64,000 nucleotides of DNA from Flavobacterium ichthyis (GTDB taxonomy: Bacteria > Bacteroidota > Bacteroidia > Flavobacteriales > Flavobacteriaceae), in assembly GCF_009915155.1 (NCBI RefSeq), contig NZ_JAABLM010000014.1:17638-81637 (forward strand). The letters run 5' to 3'. The stretch's first letter is position 1. Each line of letters opens with the position of its first letter. The notes beneath the pieces were generated by a model that was not told the DNA's origin, ran no database searches, and saw only the letters and a program-made list of their open reading frames with translations. The translations under genes were made by a program, and so were the position numbers. Positions 17,179 through 25,461 of the stretch are shown here, piece by piece.

Positions 17179-17578
17179 CAGCAAATACGAAATCTTCTGA
17201 GGTATCGAGCATTTTATTACTCTAAATTTTCTAAAAAATTTTAAAAAAAAACCTTCAGCAAATACGAAATCTTCTGAGGTATCGAGCATTTTCTTACTCT
17301 AAATTTTCTAAAAATTTTTTAAAAAAACCTTCAGCAAATACGAAATCTTCTGAGGTATCGAGCATTTTCTTACTCCAAATTTTCGAAAAATTTTACAAAA
17401 AAAACTTTCAGCAAATACGAAATCTTCTGAGGTATCGAGCATTTTATTACTCTAAATTTTCTAAAAATTTTTAAAAAAAACCCCTCAGCAAATACGAAAT
17501 CTTCTGAGGTATCGAGCATTTTCTTACTCTAAATTTTCTAAAAATTTTAAAAAAAAACCTTCAGTACATACTGAAGGT
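17179..17578. repeat. Tandem array of six ~77-bp units carrying a tRNA-Cys 3' tail and terminator-like hairpin
   Basis: Five near-identical units start at 17179, 17256, 17332, 17409 and 17486 (period 76-77 bp). A sixth, diverged unit from 17562 merges with the true end of tRNA-Cys. Each unit contains TCTGAGGTATCGAGC, equal to the last 15 bases of the tRNA region except for one shared substitution. On the minus strand each unit has a CCTCAG...CTGA(A)GG stem followed by a U run, so each looks like an intrinsic terminator. Units also share an AT-rich spacer. Confidence 0.93.
17548..17577 (-). terminator. Intrinsic terminator of tRNA-Cys
   Basis: An 8-bp stem CCTTCAGT/ACTGAAGG with an ATGT loop (minus strand) is followed by a long U run (complement of 17549-17557). 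It begins 9 bp past the mature tRNA end. Confidence 0.9.
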
Positions 17579-17585
17579 TTCTCTG

Positions 17586-17656
17586 AGGCATCGAGCGGAT
17601 TCGAACCGCTGTAGGAGCTTTTGCAGAGCCCAGCCTAGCCACTCGGCCACGACGCC
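17586..17656 (-). tRNA. tRNA-Cys (GCA)
   Basis: The minus strand folds as a 71-nt cloverleaf. The acceptor stem is GGCGTCG with CGATGCC (one G-U). The anticodon stem-loop is GGGCT-CTGCAAA-AGCTC with anticodon GCA. The T arm is AGCGG-TTCGAAT-CCGCT, and the discriminator is U. CCA is not encoded. A promoter lies upstream and a terminator directly downstream, followed by the 77-bp repeat array. Confidence 0.97.
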
Positions 17657-17671
17657 ATTTCATTAGGTTGG

Positions 17672-17701
17672 CAAATTTACAAATTATTTGCAGTAACGCA
17701 A
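17672..17701 (-). promoter_or_regulatory. Promoter of tRNA-Cys
   Basis: On the minus strand TTG (17701-17699), a 19-bp spacer and TAAATTTG (17679-17672) match the Bacteroidota consensus exactly. The tRNA 5' end is 16 bp downstream. Confidence 0.8.
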
Positions 17702-17719
17702 GAAAAAAATAATTTTATA

Positions 17720-18403
17720 TTAATTCTTCTTTTCTATTTTCTCTAAAGCCGATTTTACCAGTTTTTGATCGCTTGGAAACCATCCTTGCGACATAATCGA
17801 CAAGCCGAAAATAACTAATAAAATACTGGTTATTTTTTTGATTTTCAAAATGTTACCAGGTGTCATTTTATTTTTTAATCGCTTGGCTAAAAACATTTTA
17901 ACCAAATCAACTAATAAATAAGTTCCAATTACTGAACTGAAAAAAACAATTAATCTAGAAGTGTTGAGATTTAATTGCGGTCCGAAAGTAATGATAACTA
18001 AAAGCCAAAAACCGAGTACGCCAACGTTAATAAAATTCAATAAAAATCCTTTTACAAAAAGACTGGCGTAATTTTTTTTAATCATTTCAACTTCGGAATC
18101 GATGACTTGTTTTTTCGATTCCTTTCGGAGTTTTAAAAAAGAAATAACTCCGTATGTAACCATAATCAATCCTCCAAAAATAAACAATGCAGGCTCATCT
18201 TTTATACTGTTGATTAACCGATAACTACTGAAATAAGCGATGCAAATAAATAAAATATCTGCAATAATGACACCTGCATCAAACATTAATGCGGCTCGAA
18301 TTCCTTTGACAGCGGCAGTTTCGAGTAAAACAAAAAAAACCGGGCCAATCATAAAGCACAGAAATATACCTAACGGAATCCCGGTTAAAATGTCTTGAAG
18401 CAT
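17720..18403 (-). CDS. LysE-family translocator
   Basis: This 227-residue integral membrane protein has about six hydrophobic segments (near 5-27, 38-60, 70-90, 115-135, 145-170, 190-208). The N-terminal GIPLGIFLCFMIGPVFFVLL and GIRAALMFDAGVIIAD are typical of LysE/RhtB exporters. Family members export amino acids such as lysine, arginine or threonine across the inner membrane; the substrate here cannot be deduced. It is separated from the head GIN gene by 105 bp without a clear terminator, so it may be transcribed with the rnr-GIN genes or alone. Confidence 0.9.
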   Translation of the reverse strand: MLQDILTGIPLGIFLCFMIGPVFFVLLETAAVKGIRAALMFDAGVIIADILFICIAYFSSYRLINSIKDEPALFIFGGLIMVTYGVISFLKLRKESKKQVIDSEVEMIKKNYASLFVKGFLLNFINVGVLGFWLLVIITFGPQLNLNTSRLIVFFSSVIGTYLLVDLVKMFLAKRLKNKMTPGNILKIKKITSILLVIFGLSIMSQGWFPSDQKLVKSALEKIEKKN

Positions 18404-18508
18404 TGAAATACTTGGTTTGGAGTTTTTTAATTGGAATATAAAAATACCCGCTTAAAATTAGATTATTGCAAATATAACGTAAATTTTACAAAGGATTTTG
18501 CTTCATTA

Positions 18509-19186
18509 TTATTTTACTATATCAATCGAACCGCCAATTACGTTCTTTTTATTCACCTGGCTTGGGTTCCCATAGATCGTAATATTTCCTCCGGCACGTG
18601 TTTTAGCTTCTACTAATTCGCTTGCGTTAACATCGGCTTCACCACCAGCATTTACGGCAACTGTTGTTTGCGTAGTTTGTAAATCTTTGGCACGAACAAT
18701 TCCTCCAGAACTAATTACCACGTCTTGGTTTGTAGCCGAACCTTCAATGCGTACAATTCCTCCGGAAGTAGCTCTAACGGATAACTTTTTAGTTTCTACA
18801 GCAATTTTTATTTCAGATCCTTCTTTGGCATTTACACTAAAAGCAATCGCTTTAAAAGGTTGGTCTGAAGATAAATATGAGCCTTCACTAGCTTCCACAT
18901 TATCAATATTTCCAGTGTAATATAAAGCGACTTCAATATCTTCACCTTGCAGGAGTTTTCCTAATTTCATTCTCACTTTCAGTTCACCGTTTTTATTGAC
19001 AATTTCTACATCATCTTTGCGAGAACCAGAAATTTCCATTTTATTTTCGCCAGCTGCAATCATTCGTAAAGAAATCTGATCGAAAACTTTTACTTGTGTA
19101 AATTCGCCTAAACTTTTAGTAATTTTATCCTGTGAAATTGCGGATTGTGCCACGATTAAAAATAATCCTAATACTAACTTTTTCAT
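18509..19186 (-). CDS. Head GIN domain (DUF2807) exported protein
   Basis: This 225-residue protein has a signal peptide (MKKLVLGLFLIVAQSAISQ) and then a repetitive beta-rich domain with many short hydrophobic/Gly turns (KLSVRATSGGIVRIEGSA and similar). This is the head GIN domain, a putative beta-helix auto-transporter-adhesin-like fold found widely in Bacteroidota. The protein is predicted to be periplasmic or at the cell surface; its function is unknown. It follows rnr by 18 bp, which suggests one transcript, though no functional link to RNase R is evident. Confidence 0.88.
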   Translation of the reverse strand: MKKLVLGLFLIVAQSAISQDKITKSLGEFTQVKVFDQISLRMIAAGENKMEISGSRKDDVEIVNKNGELKVRMKLGKLLQGEDIEVALYYTGNIDNVEASEGSYLSSDQPFKAIAFSVNAKEGSEIKIAVETKKLSVRATSGGIVRIEGSATNQDVVISSGGIVRAKDLQTTQTTVAVNAGGEADVNASELVEAKTRAGGNITIYGNPSQVNKKNVIGGSIDIVK

Positions 19187-19204
19187 TTCTTTTTCAATTT
19201 TAAT

Positions 19205-21394
19205 TTAATCTTCATTTTTGCGTAAAAATGTAAAATCCAATTGTTTTTTAACCAAATCGGCACTTTTTACCTTAACGTAAACTTCATCGCCTAATTGCAA
19301 TAAATTTTTAGAAACTTCGCCAACCAAAGCATATTGTTTTTCATCAAAAGTATAATAATCGTCTTTAATTTCGCGAATTCTACACATTCCTTCACATTTA
19401 TTAGAAACAATTTCTACGTAAATTCCCCATTCTGTTACTCCTGAAATTACACCTAAAAATTCTTCATCTTTATGATCTTGCATGTATTTAACTTGCATGT
19501 ATTTAATGCTGTCACGTTCGGCATTAGTTGCCAAAACTTCCATATTAGAAGAATGGTTGCATTTTTCTTCGTAATCTTCTTCACTAACTGTTTTTCCACC
19601 ATCAAGATAATGCTGTAACAATCGATGAGCCATAACATCGGGATAACGGCGAATAGGTGAAGTAAAATGTGAATAATAATCGAAAGCCAGGCCGTAATGA
19701 CCTATATTTTCGGTAGAATATTTTGCCTTACTCATGGAACGTATTGTTAAAGTATCGACCATATTTTGTTCCTTTTTTCCCTGGACTTCTTCTAACAAAT
19801 TATTCAAAGATTTTGAAATATCTTTTTTGGATTTAAAATTAATTTTATAACCAAATTTTGAGATAACTGTTTGAAGATTAAAGAGTTTTGTTTCATCCGG
19901 TTCATCGTGGATTCTATACACAAAAGTCTTTTTAGGTTTTTGCTTTCCGATGAATTCTGCCACTTTTCTATTGGCTAAAAGCATAAATTCTTCAATCAAA
20001 TGATTGGCATCTTTTGACACTTTGAAATAAACGCCAATTGGTTCTGCGTTTTCATTCAAATTAAATTTTACTTCTACTTTGTCAAACGAAATCGCCCCTT
20101 CTTTCATTCTTCTTTTGCGAAGAATTTTAGCTAAATCATCCATTTTAAGCGTTGCATTTTGAATTTCTGCCGGAACTTGATATTCTTTTCCGGTAAGCGA
20201 AATTTCCGCCGGAATTACATCACCTTTAGTTTCTATAATGTGTTGTGCTTCTTCGTATGCAAATCTTTGATCTGAATAAATCACGGTTCTGCCAAACCAT
20301 TGGTTAATGATTTGAGCATTGTCATTTAATTCAAAAATCGCCGAAAACGTATATTTTTCTTCATGCGGACGAAGCGAACAAGCGAAATTTGACAACACTT
20401 CTGGTAACATTGGCACTACTCTATCCACTAAATAAACCGAAGTTGCTCGTGAATAAGCTTCATCATCTAAAATAGTTCCTTCCTCAAGATAGTAGGAAAC
20501 ATCGGCAATGTGAACGCCAATTTCGTAATTTCCGTTTTCGAGTTTTTGAAAAGACAAAGCATCGTCAAAATCTTTGGCATCTTTTGGATCTATGGTAAAT
20601 GTCAAAACATCGCGCATGTCACGACGGTTTTTAATTTCGCTTTCTTGAATGGACGTATCAATTTTTTGTGCAAAGGCTTCTACTTCCGGTGGAAAATCGT
20701 ACGGTAAACCATATTCGGCTAAAATAGCGTGGATTTCAGTATTGTGTTCGCCAGGTTTTCCTAAAACTTTGATTACGCTACCGAAAGGACTGTCGGCTTT
20801 TTTTGGCCAATCTTCAATGTTTACCAAGACCACATCACCGTTTTGGGCTTCGCCAATTTTATCTTTTGGAATAAAAATATCGGTGTACATTTTTGGATTT
20901 GCCGTGGTCACAAAAGCAAAATTCTTTTGAATGTCAATCACGCCAACAAACTCCGTTTTATTTCTTTCGATGACTTCAACTACTTCAGCTTCAGGTTTTT
21001 TGCCACGTCTTCGGTTGTAAACGTATACTTTTACTTTGTCGCCATCTAAAGCTTTGTTTAAATTATTGGTGGGAATAAAAACATCGTCTTCAAATTCATC
21101 CGAAACAAAATAGGCAGTTTTTCGGCTGGTCATGTCAATCGTTCCTTCGTAATAATCTTGGCTCGTGGCGACTACCAAAAATTTACCTCGATCGATTTCA
21201 ACAATCTTTTTTTGCGAAGCCAAAATTTTTAAATCTCTGATAATATCGTTTCGGCTTTTAGTATCGTCCACTTCCAATTTAGCAGCTATTTGCTTATGGT
21301 TGAAGGATTTATTGGCATCTTGCGATAGTATTTTTAAAATTTTTCCGGTAAAATCTTTTTCGTGTTTTGCCGGCTTACGTAACTTCTTACTCAT
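19205..21394 (-). CDS. rnr: Ribonuclease R
   Basis: This protein is about 729 residues from MSKKLRKPAKHEKD; an in-frame upstream Met at 21439 would add 15 residues without family support. RNase R is a processive 3'-5' exoribonuclease that degrades structured RNA and defective rRNA or mRNA. The domains are an N-terminal helix-turn-helix-like region, cold-shock domains, the RNB catalytic domain with DPKDAKDFDDALS (Asp residues coordinating Mg) near 270, and a C-terminal S1 domain near 640-725. The C-terminus lacks the long basic tail of E. coli RNase R. It heads a minus-strand unit with the head GIN gene. Confidence 0.95.
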   Translation of the reverse strand: MSKKLRKPAKHEKDFTGKILKILSQDANKSFNHKQIAAKLEVDDTKSRNDIIRDLKILASQKKIVEIDRGKFLVVATSQDYYEGTIDMTSRKTAYFVSDEFEDDVFIPTNNLNKALDGDKVKVYVYNRRRGKKPEAEVVEVIERNKTEFVGVIDIQKNFAFVTTANPKMYTDIFIPKDKIGEAQNGDVVLVNIEDWPKKADSPFGSVIKVLGKPGEHNTEIHAILAEYGLPYDFPPEVEAFAQKIDTSIQESEIKNRRDMRDVLTFTIDPKDAKDFDDALSFQKLENGNYEIGVHIADVSYYLEEGTILDDEAYSRATSVYLVDRVVPMLPEVLSNFACSLRPHEEKYTFSAIFELNDNAQIINQWFGRTVIYSDQRFAYEEAQHIIETKGDVIPAEISLTGKEYQVPAEIQNATLKMDDLAKILRKRRMKEGAISFDKVEVKFNLNENAEPIGVYFKVSKDANHLIEEFMLLANRKVAEFIGKQKPKKTFVYRIHDEPDETKLFNLQTVISKFGYKINFKSKKDISKSLNNLLEEVQGKKEQNMVDTLTIRSMSKAKYSTENIGHYGLAFDYYSHFTSPIRRYPDVMAHRLLQHYLDGGKTVSEEDYEEKCNHSSNMEVLATNAERDSIKYMQVKYMQDHKDEEFLGVISGVTEWGIYVEIVSNKCEGMCRIREIKDDYYTFDEKQYALVGEVSKNLLQLGDEVYVKVKSADLVKKQLDFTFLRKNED

Positions 21395-21539
21395 ATATCT
21401 TTCTAAATTATGCTGAAAATTACAAATTAACATCCACAATTTTCCTAAATGTTAAATTTTTTAAATAAAATATAACGTTATCCTCTATTTTTTAAAATTG
21501 AAAATCTCCGTATCTTTATGAAAATCAATCATTCCAAAA

Positions 21540-21782
21540 ATGAAAAATTTTATAACCATAGCGATTTTTAATTATCCGCATGAAATTACTGTTCTACGGC
21601 ATTGGCTCGAGCAAGAACAAATTAATTTTTTCTTCGAAAACGAGCAGATGACCAATATCACGCCAATGTATTCTTTGGCTTTGGGCGGCATCAAGCTCAA
21701 AGTGCATCAAGATGACGTGGCTGCAGCGCAAATTATCCTGGACGAATTTGACAACGGCAACCATCATTTGAAAATCGTTTGA
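21540..21782 (+). CDS. DUF2007-family putative signal-transducing protein
   Basis: This 80-residue protein fits the DUF2007 family: a small ferredoxin-like alpha/beta fold starting ITIAIFNYPHEITVLRHWLE and ending with the QDDVAAAQIILDEF helix. Members are tiny stand-alone proteins or fused tails, sometimes described as putative signal transducers; no biochemical role is established. An A-rich leader precedes the ATG. The gene is the first plus-strand gene after the strand switch at 21.4 kb and is followed by a 632-bp gap. Confidence 0.85.
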   Translation: MKNFITIAIFNYPHEITVLRHWLEQEQINFFFENEQMTNITPMYSLALGGIKLKVHQDDVAAAQIILDEFDNGNHHLKIV

Positions 21783-22414
21783 CGTTTTTAGCAAAAGGTT
21801 TTCAACATTCATTAAAATAATAAAAAAGAAAAAAGAAATTTAAATTTAATTTTTAATGGTTATTATAGCTTGTTGAAAACGGGAATAAATTATTTTGTGA
21901 GTTGCTGATTTTCTCGAAAAACTTAGTTTTACAAACTTATTAACAGGGTTAAAAATAGGTAAATATTTAATTTTGAAATGTTTTTCTCAGCTTATTAACA
22001 ATCGTTAAAAACCATTTTTTAGGAATACTTTTTAATAAATATACTTGTTAATTTGTGTTAATAAAATAGTTTAAACCGCTGATAACTTTTCTAAAAATTC
22101 CACAAACTTCTTTTGGTAGTTTAATCTCGGTTTTTGTTTAGGTGATTCTTTTAAAAAACCAAAAAAAAGTTCTCTTTTTCTATCCGAATTTATCAACAAT
22201 TAATGTTAACTTATAATTAATTCACAATCAATACATTGTAAATATTCATCAACATCATTAATTTTTTAGGATTTTAGGTGCTGAAAATTAAGGTTTTAAG
22301 CGATTTTTGTAAAATTATTGTAAACTAAGTCCTTGGTAATGAAACTATTGTTTTTTAAATCCAAAATCAAATGTAAATAATGTATTTTTGTGGTCACACA
22401 ACTAAATATTTTAT
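21783..22414. other. 632-bp AT-rich non-coding gap with DnaA-box-like nonamers; candidate oriC
   Basis: No gene is supported on either strand. TTATTAACA occurs at 21937-21945 and 21992-22000, and inverted at 22056-22064. TTATCAACA lies at 22190-22198 and TAATTCACA at 22218-22226; the last two are one mismatch from TTATNCACA-type DnaA boxes. The gap is very AT-rich and lies at the switch between mostly minus and mostly plus genes. An origin role is inference only. Confidence 0.35.
22383..22390 (+). promoter_or_regulatory. Candidate -7 element for rpiB
   Basis: TATTTTTG matches TAnnTTTG, 24 bp before the rpiB ATG. No -33 TTG at normal spacing. Confidence 0.5.
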
Positions 22415-22846
22415 ATGAAAATTTCCATTGGAAACGACCACGCAGGTCCAGAATACAAAAAGGCAATTGTTGAAATGTTACAAAAAAAAGGTTACGAAGT
22501 AAAAAACTACGGAACCGATACAGATGAAAGTGTGGATTATCCCGATTTTGGACATCCGGTTGCCACGGATGTTGAAAACAAAAAAGCTGATTTTGGGATT
22601 GTAATTTGCGGAAGTGGTAACGGAATCAACATGACGGTGAATAAACACGGCGGCATCCGTGCCGCACTTTGCTGGACAAAAGAAATTGCAGCTTTAGCAA
22701 GACAACATAATGATGCCAATATCATCAGCATTCCAGCGAGATATACTTCTATTAATCAAGCGGTTGAAATGGTAGAAACTTTTTTAAATACTGATTTTGA
22801 AGGAGGAAGACATTTAAACCGCGTCAATAAAATTGCTTGTCAGTAA
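22415..22846 (+). CDS. rpiB: Ribose 5-phosphate isomerase B
   Basis: This 143-residue protein is RpiB, which interconverts ribose 5-phosphate and ribulose 5-phosphate in the pentose phosphate pathway. NDHAG at 7-11 gives the phosphate-site Asp8/His9. The catalytic Cys65 lies in GIVICGSGNGI, and the anion-hole-type Gly/Asn loop follows. The C-terminal GGRHLNRVNKIA is family-typical. The alternative LacAB-type isomerases are less likely from the single-gene context. The gene is monocistronic with its own terminator. Confidence 0.95.
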   Translation: MKISIGNDHAGPEYKKAIVEMLQKKGYEVKNYGTDTDESVDYPDFGHPVATDVENKKADFGIVICGSGNGINMTVNKHGGIRAALCWTKEIAALARQHNDANIISIPARYTSINQAVEMVETFLNTDFEGGRHLNRVNKIACQ

Positions 22847-22862
22847 GTAATTTAAAGTTTTT

Positions 22863-22905
22863 AAACCGCAGATTCACAGATTTTTTAGTGGATTTGCGGT
22901 TTTTA
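22863..22905 (+). terminator. Terminator between convergent rpiB and DUF1294 genes
   Basis: A long stem ACCGCAGATTCAC/GTGGATTTGCGGT (two mismatches or wobbles) with flanking AAA/TTT is followed by a T run. It overlaps the stop codon of the DUF1294 gene at 22903-22905 and may serve both genes. Confidence 0.75.
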
Positions 22906-23238
22906 TTTTCTGGGATTCTTGAAAGCTTTTTGTTCACAAGCCTCAGGATTACAAAAAACTTCACGCAAGTTTGAGCTATAATTTACGCAAGCATATAACA
23001 CTGAAACCTGCAAAACTACAATCAAAAAAAACTTCAAAAGATAACTTCTTTTCGAAGTTTTATGCCTGAAAATCAGCATCCCAAAACCTGAACCAATCGT
23101 TCCGCCAATTAACACCAATCCTAATAATATTTTTTCGGGAATTCTTCTTTTATTGTTTCTGGCAAGCCATTTATCGTAGCCAATTATGCCAAAAGCGATG
23201 AAATTTACAGCAATAAATAAATATAATAAAATGTTCAT
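22903..23238 (-). CDS. DUF1294-family membrane protein
   Basis: The frame is open further upstream, but the family start is MNILLYLFIAVNFIAF at 23238-23236, giving 111 residues. It has about four short hydrophobic segments (1-20, 38-58, 66-88). The DUF1294 signature includes GYDKWLARNNKRRIPEKILL and GGTIGSGFGMLIFRHKT. The family is small and membrane-bound, sometimes fused to cold-shock domains; its function is unknown. The upstream extension would run into the tex promoter and coding region and is rejected. It is divergent from tex with a 57-bp gap. Confidence 0.85.
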   Translation of the reverse strand: MNILLYLFIAVNFIAFGIIGYDKWLARNNKRRIPEKILLGLVLIGGTIGSGFGMLIFRHKTSKRSYLLKFFLIVVLQVSVLYACVNYSSNLREVFCNPEACEQKAFKNPRK

Positions 23239-23295
23239 TTGGCGAAGATTTAGCTCCAAAGATATTATTTTAGCAGAAATATTTTTTATACAAAA

Positions 23296-25428
23296 ATGAC
23301 CCAACTTCAATACATCTCTAAACAAGTTTCCGCACCCGAAAAAAACATTCAAAACACGCTGGATCTTTTGGCGGAAGACAACACTATTCCGTTTATTTCC
23401 CGTTACCGAAAAGACAAAACCGGAAATCTTGATGAGGTTGTTATTGAGCAAATTGCCAAACTTTCGAAGCAATTTGATGAAATTATAAAAAGGAAAGAAT
23501 CGGTGTTGAAAAGTATTGACGAACAAGGAAAATTGTCTCCAGAGTTGGCGCAAAAAATCCAAAAATCATTTGATATTCAGGAGATTGAGGATTTATATCT
23601 TCCTTTCAAAAAAAAGAAAAAAACAAAAGCCGATGTGGCACGTGAAAATGGTTTAGAGCCGTTAGCAAAAATCATCATGGCACAAAATAATGATGATTTA
23701 GATTTTATCGCTTCAAAATATCTCAACAAAAATATCCTCAATGAAGACGAAGCTTTGCAAGGTGCAAGAGATATTATTGCCGAATGGATCAACGAAAATT
23801 TAGTAGTGAGAAAATCGCTTCGGCGTCATTTTCAGCGTTATGCTTTAGCGGAAACGAAAGTAGTCAAAGCAAAAGCCGATGACGAAAATGCTAAGAAATT
23901 CCAGCAATATTTCGATTGGAGCGAAAACCTTCAAAAAGCGCCTTCACATCGATTATTAGCCATGCTTCGGGCGGAAAGCGAGGGTTTTGTCAAACTCAAT
24001 ATTTCCGTTGAAAAAGAAGATGCTTTGCAAATTATTGAAGAAATTGTTTTAAAAAATAAAAACGCCGAACAAGTAAAATTAGCAATAAAAGAAAGTTACA
24101 AACGCTTGTTAGAACCCGCCATTTCTAACGAGACGTTGCAAGAAGCCAAGCAAAAAGCCGATATCAAAGCGATTGATATTTTTTCGGAAAATTTACGCCA
24201 ATTGTTGCTTGCTTCGCCTTTGGGAGAAAAAAGAATTTTGGCGATTGATCCCGGGTTCAGAAGCGGTTGCAAAGTGGTTTGCCTTGACGAAAAAGGCGAT
24301 TTGCTCTACAACGAAACTATTTTTCCGCATGCGCCACAATCCCGAGGTAATTCGGGAGAAACGACGATGGCAATGAAAAAAATCCGGTCGATGGTAAATG
24401 CTTATAATATTGAAGCAATATCTATTGGAAATGGAACTGCGTCGCGAGAAACTGAATTTTTCATTAAAAAAATTGCGTTTGACAAGCCTATTCAGGTTTT
24501 TGTGGTTTCAGAAGCGGGAGCTTCGGTGTATTCTGCGAGTAAAATTGCACGAGAGGAATTTCCTAATTATGATGTAACCGTTCGTGGTGCGGTTTCTATC
24601 GGCAGAAGATTGTCGGATCCGTTAGCAGAATTGGTAAAAATTGACCCGAAATCCATTGGAGTAGGGCAATACCAGCATGATGTGGACCAAACAAAATTAA
24701 AAGAAGAGCTTGACAACACAGTGGTAAAATGCGTAAATTCCGTAGGAATTAATTTGAATACGGCAAGTAAATCGTTGTTGAGTTACGTGTCTGGAATTGG
24801 TGAAAAAATAGCGGAAAACATTGTGATTTTCAGAAGCGAAAATGGCGCTTTTACCGACAGAAAACAGCTCAAAAAAGTACCTCGTTTGGGTGAAAAAGCA
24901 TTTCAGCAAGCAGCAGCTTTCGTTAGAATTAAAGACGGAAAAAATCCGCTGGATAATTCAGCCGTTCATCCCGAAGCCTATGCTATTGTTGAAAAAATGG
25001 CAAAAGATTTAAAAATTTCTGTGAGCGAACTCATTGGCAATAAAGACAAAATCAGCTTAATTTCTTTAGAAAAATATATTACAGACGAAGTTGGAATTTT
25101 GGCTTTAAAAGACATCGTCAAAGAACTCGAAAAACCGGGATTAGATCCCCGAAAAGCCGCCAAAATTTTTGAATTTGACCCAACCGTAAAAAAAATATCC
25201 GACCTCAAACCCGGAATGCTTTTGCCCGGAATTGTCAATAGCATCACGGCTTTTGGCTGTTTTGTGGACATCGGAATTAAAGAAAGCGGACTCGTTCACA
25301 TTTCCCAACTCAAAGCCGGTTTCGTTTCAGATGTGAACGAAGTGGTAAAAATGCACCAGCAAGTTCAGGTGAAAGTTGTTGAGGTGGATGAAGACCGAAA
25401 AAGAATTCAGCTGACGATGATTTTGTAA
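23296..25428 (+). CDS. tex: Tex-family RNA-binding transcription accessory protein
   Basis: This 710-residue protein is Tex, a conserved RNA-binding protein related to eukaryotic Spt6. Domains: an N-terminal helical core (1-300) with DNTIPFISRYRKDKTG, a YqgF-like RNase H fold starting near 314 (ILAIDPGFRSGCKVV), helix-hairpin-helix segments near 490-545 (VSGIGEKIAENIV) and a C-terminal S1 domain (about 636-709). It acts in transcription or RNA metabolism; the exact role is unresolved. Its last 6 codons are almost exactly repeated at 28463-28480, on the far side of the ABC-3C cassette. Confidence 0.96.
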   Translation: MTQLQYISKQVSAPEKNIQNTLDLLAEDNTIPFISRYRKDKTGNLDEVVIEQIAKLSKQFDEIIKRKESVLKSIDEQGKLSPELAQKIQKSFDIQEIEDLYLPFKKKKKTKADVARENGLEPLAKIIMAQNNDDLDFIASKYLNKNILNEDEALQGARDIIAEWINENLVVRKSLRRHFQRYALAETKVVKAKADDENAKKFQQYFDWSENLQKAPSHRLLAMLRAESEGFVKLNISVEKEDALQIIEEIVLKNKNAEQVKLAIKESYKRLLEPAISNETLQEAKQKADIKAIDIFSENLRQLLLASPLGEKRILAIDPGFRSGCKVVCLDEKGDLLYNETIFPHAPQSRGNSGETTMAMKKIRSMVNAYNIEAISIGNGTASRETEFFIKKIAFDKPIQVFVVSEAGASVYSASKIAREEFPNYDVTVRGAVSIGRRLSDPLAELVKIDPKSIGVGQYQHDVDQTKLKEELDNTVVKCVNSVGINLNTASKSLLSYVSGIGEKIAENIVIFRSENGAFTDRKQLKKVPRLGEKAFQQAAAFVRIKDGKNPLDNSAVHPEAYAIVEKMAKDLKISVSELIGNKDKISLISLEKYITDEVGILALKDIVKELEKPGLDPRKAAKIFEFDPTVKKISDLKPGMLLPGIVNSITAFGCFVDIGIKESGLVHISQLKAGFVSDVNEVVKMHQQVQVKVVEVDEDRKRIQLTMIL

Positions 25429-25429
25429 A
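25412..25429 (+). repeat. Left copy of 18-bp direct repeat (tex 3' end)
   Basis: TGACGATGATTTTGTAAA spans the tex stop codon. It is repeated with a single mismatch at 28463-28480, bracketing the three ABC-3C genes. Confidence 0.85.
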
Positions 25430-25461
25430 TATTTGTAAGTTTGTAAAAATTCAATATTTCA

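Noticed and set aside
17179..17578. CRISPR array
   Set aside because: The whole 77-bp unit is conserved, including the parts that would be spacers; no cas genes are present.
18588..18603. Further parS at CACGTG in the head GIN gene
   Set aside because: The flanks do not fit TGTTN...NAACA; other CACGTG sites near 30055 and 55645 also fail.
23239..23562. N-terminal extension of the DUF1294 gene to 23562
   Set aside because: It runs into tex coding sequence, and the family start is the Met at 23238.
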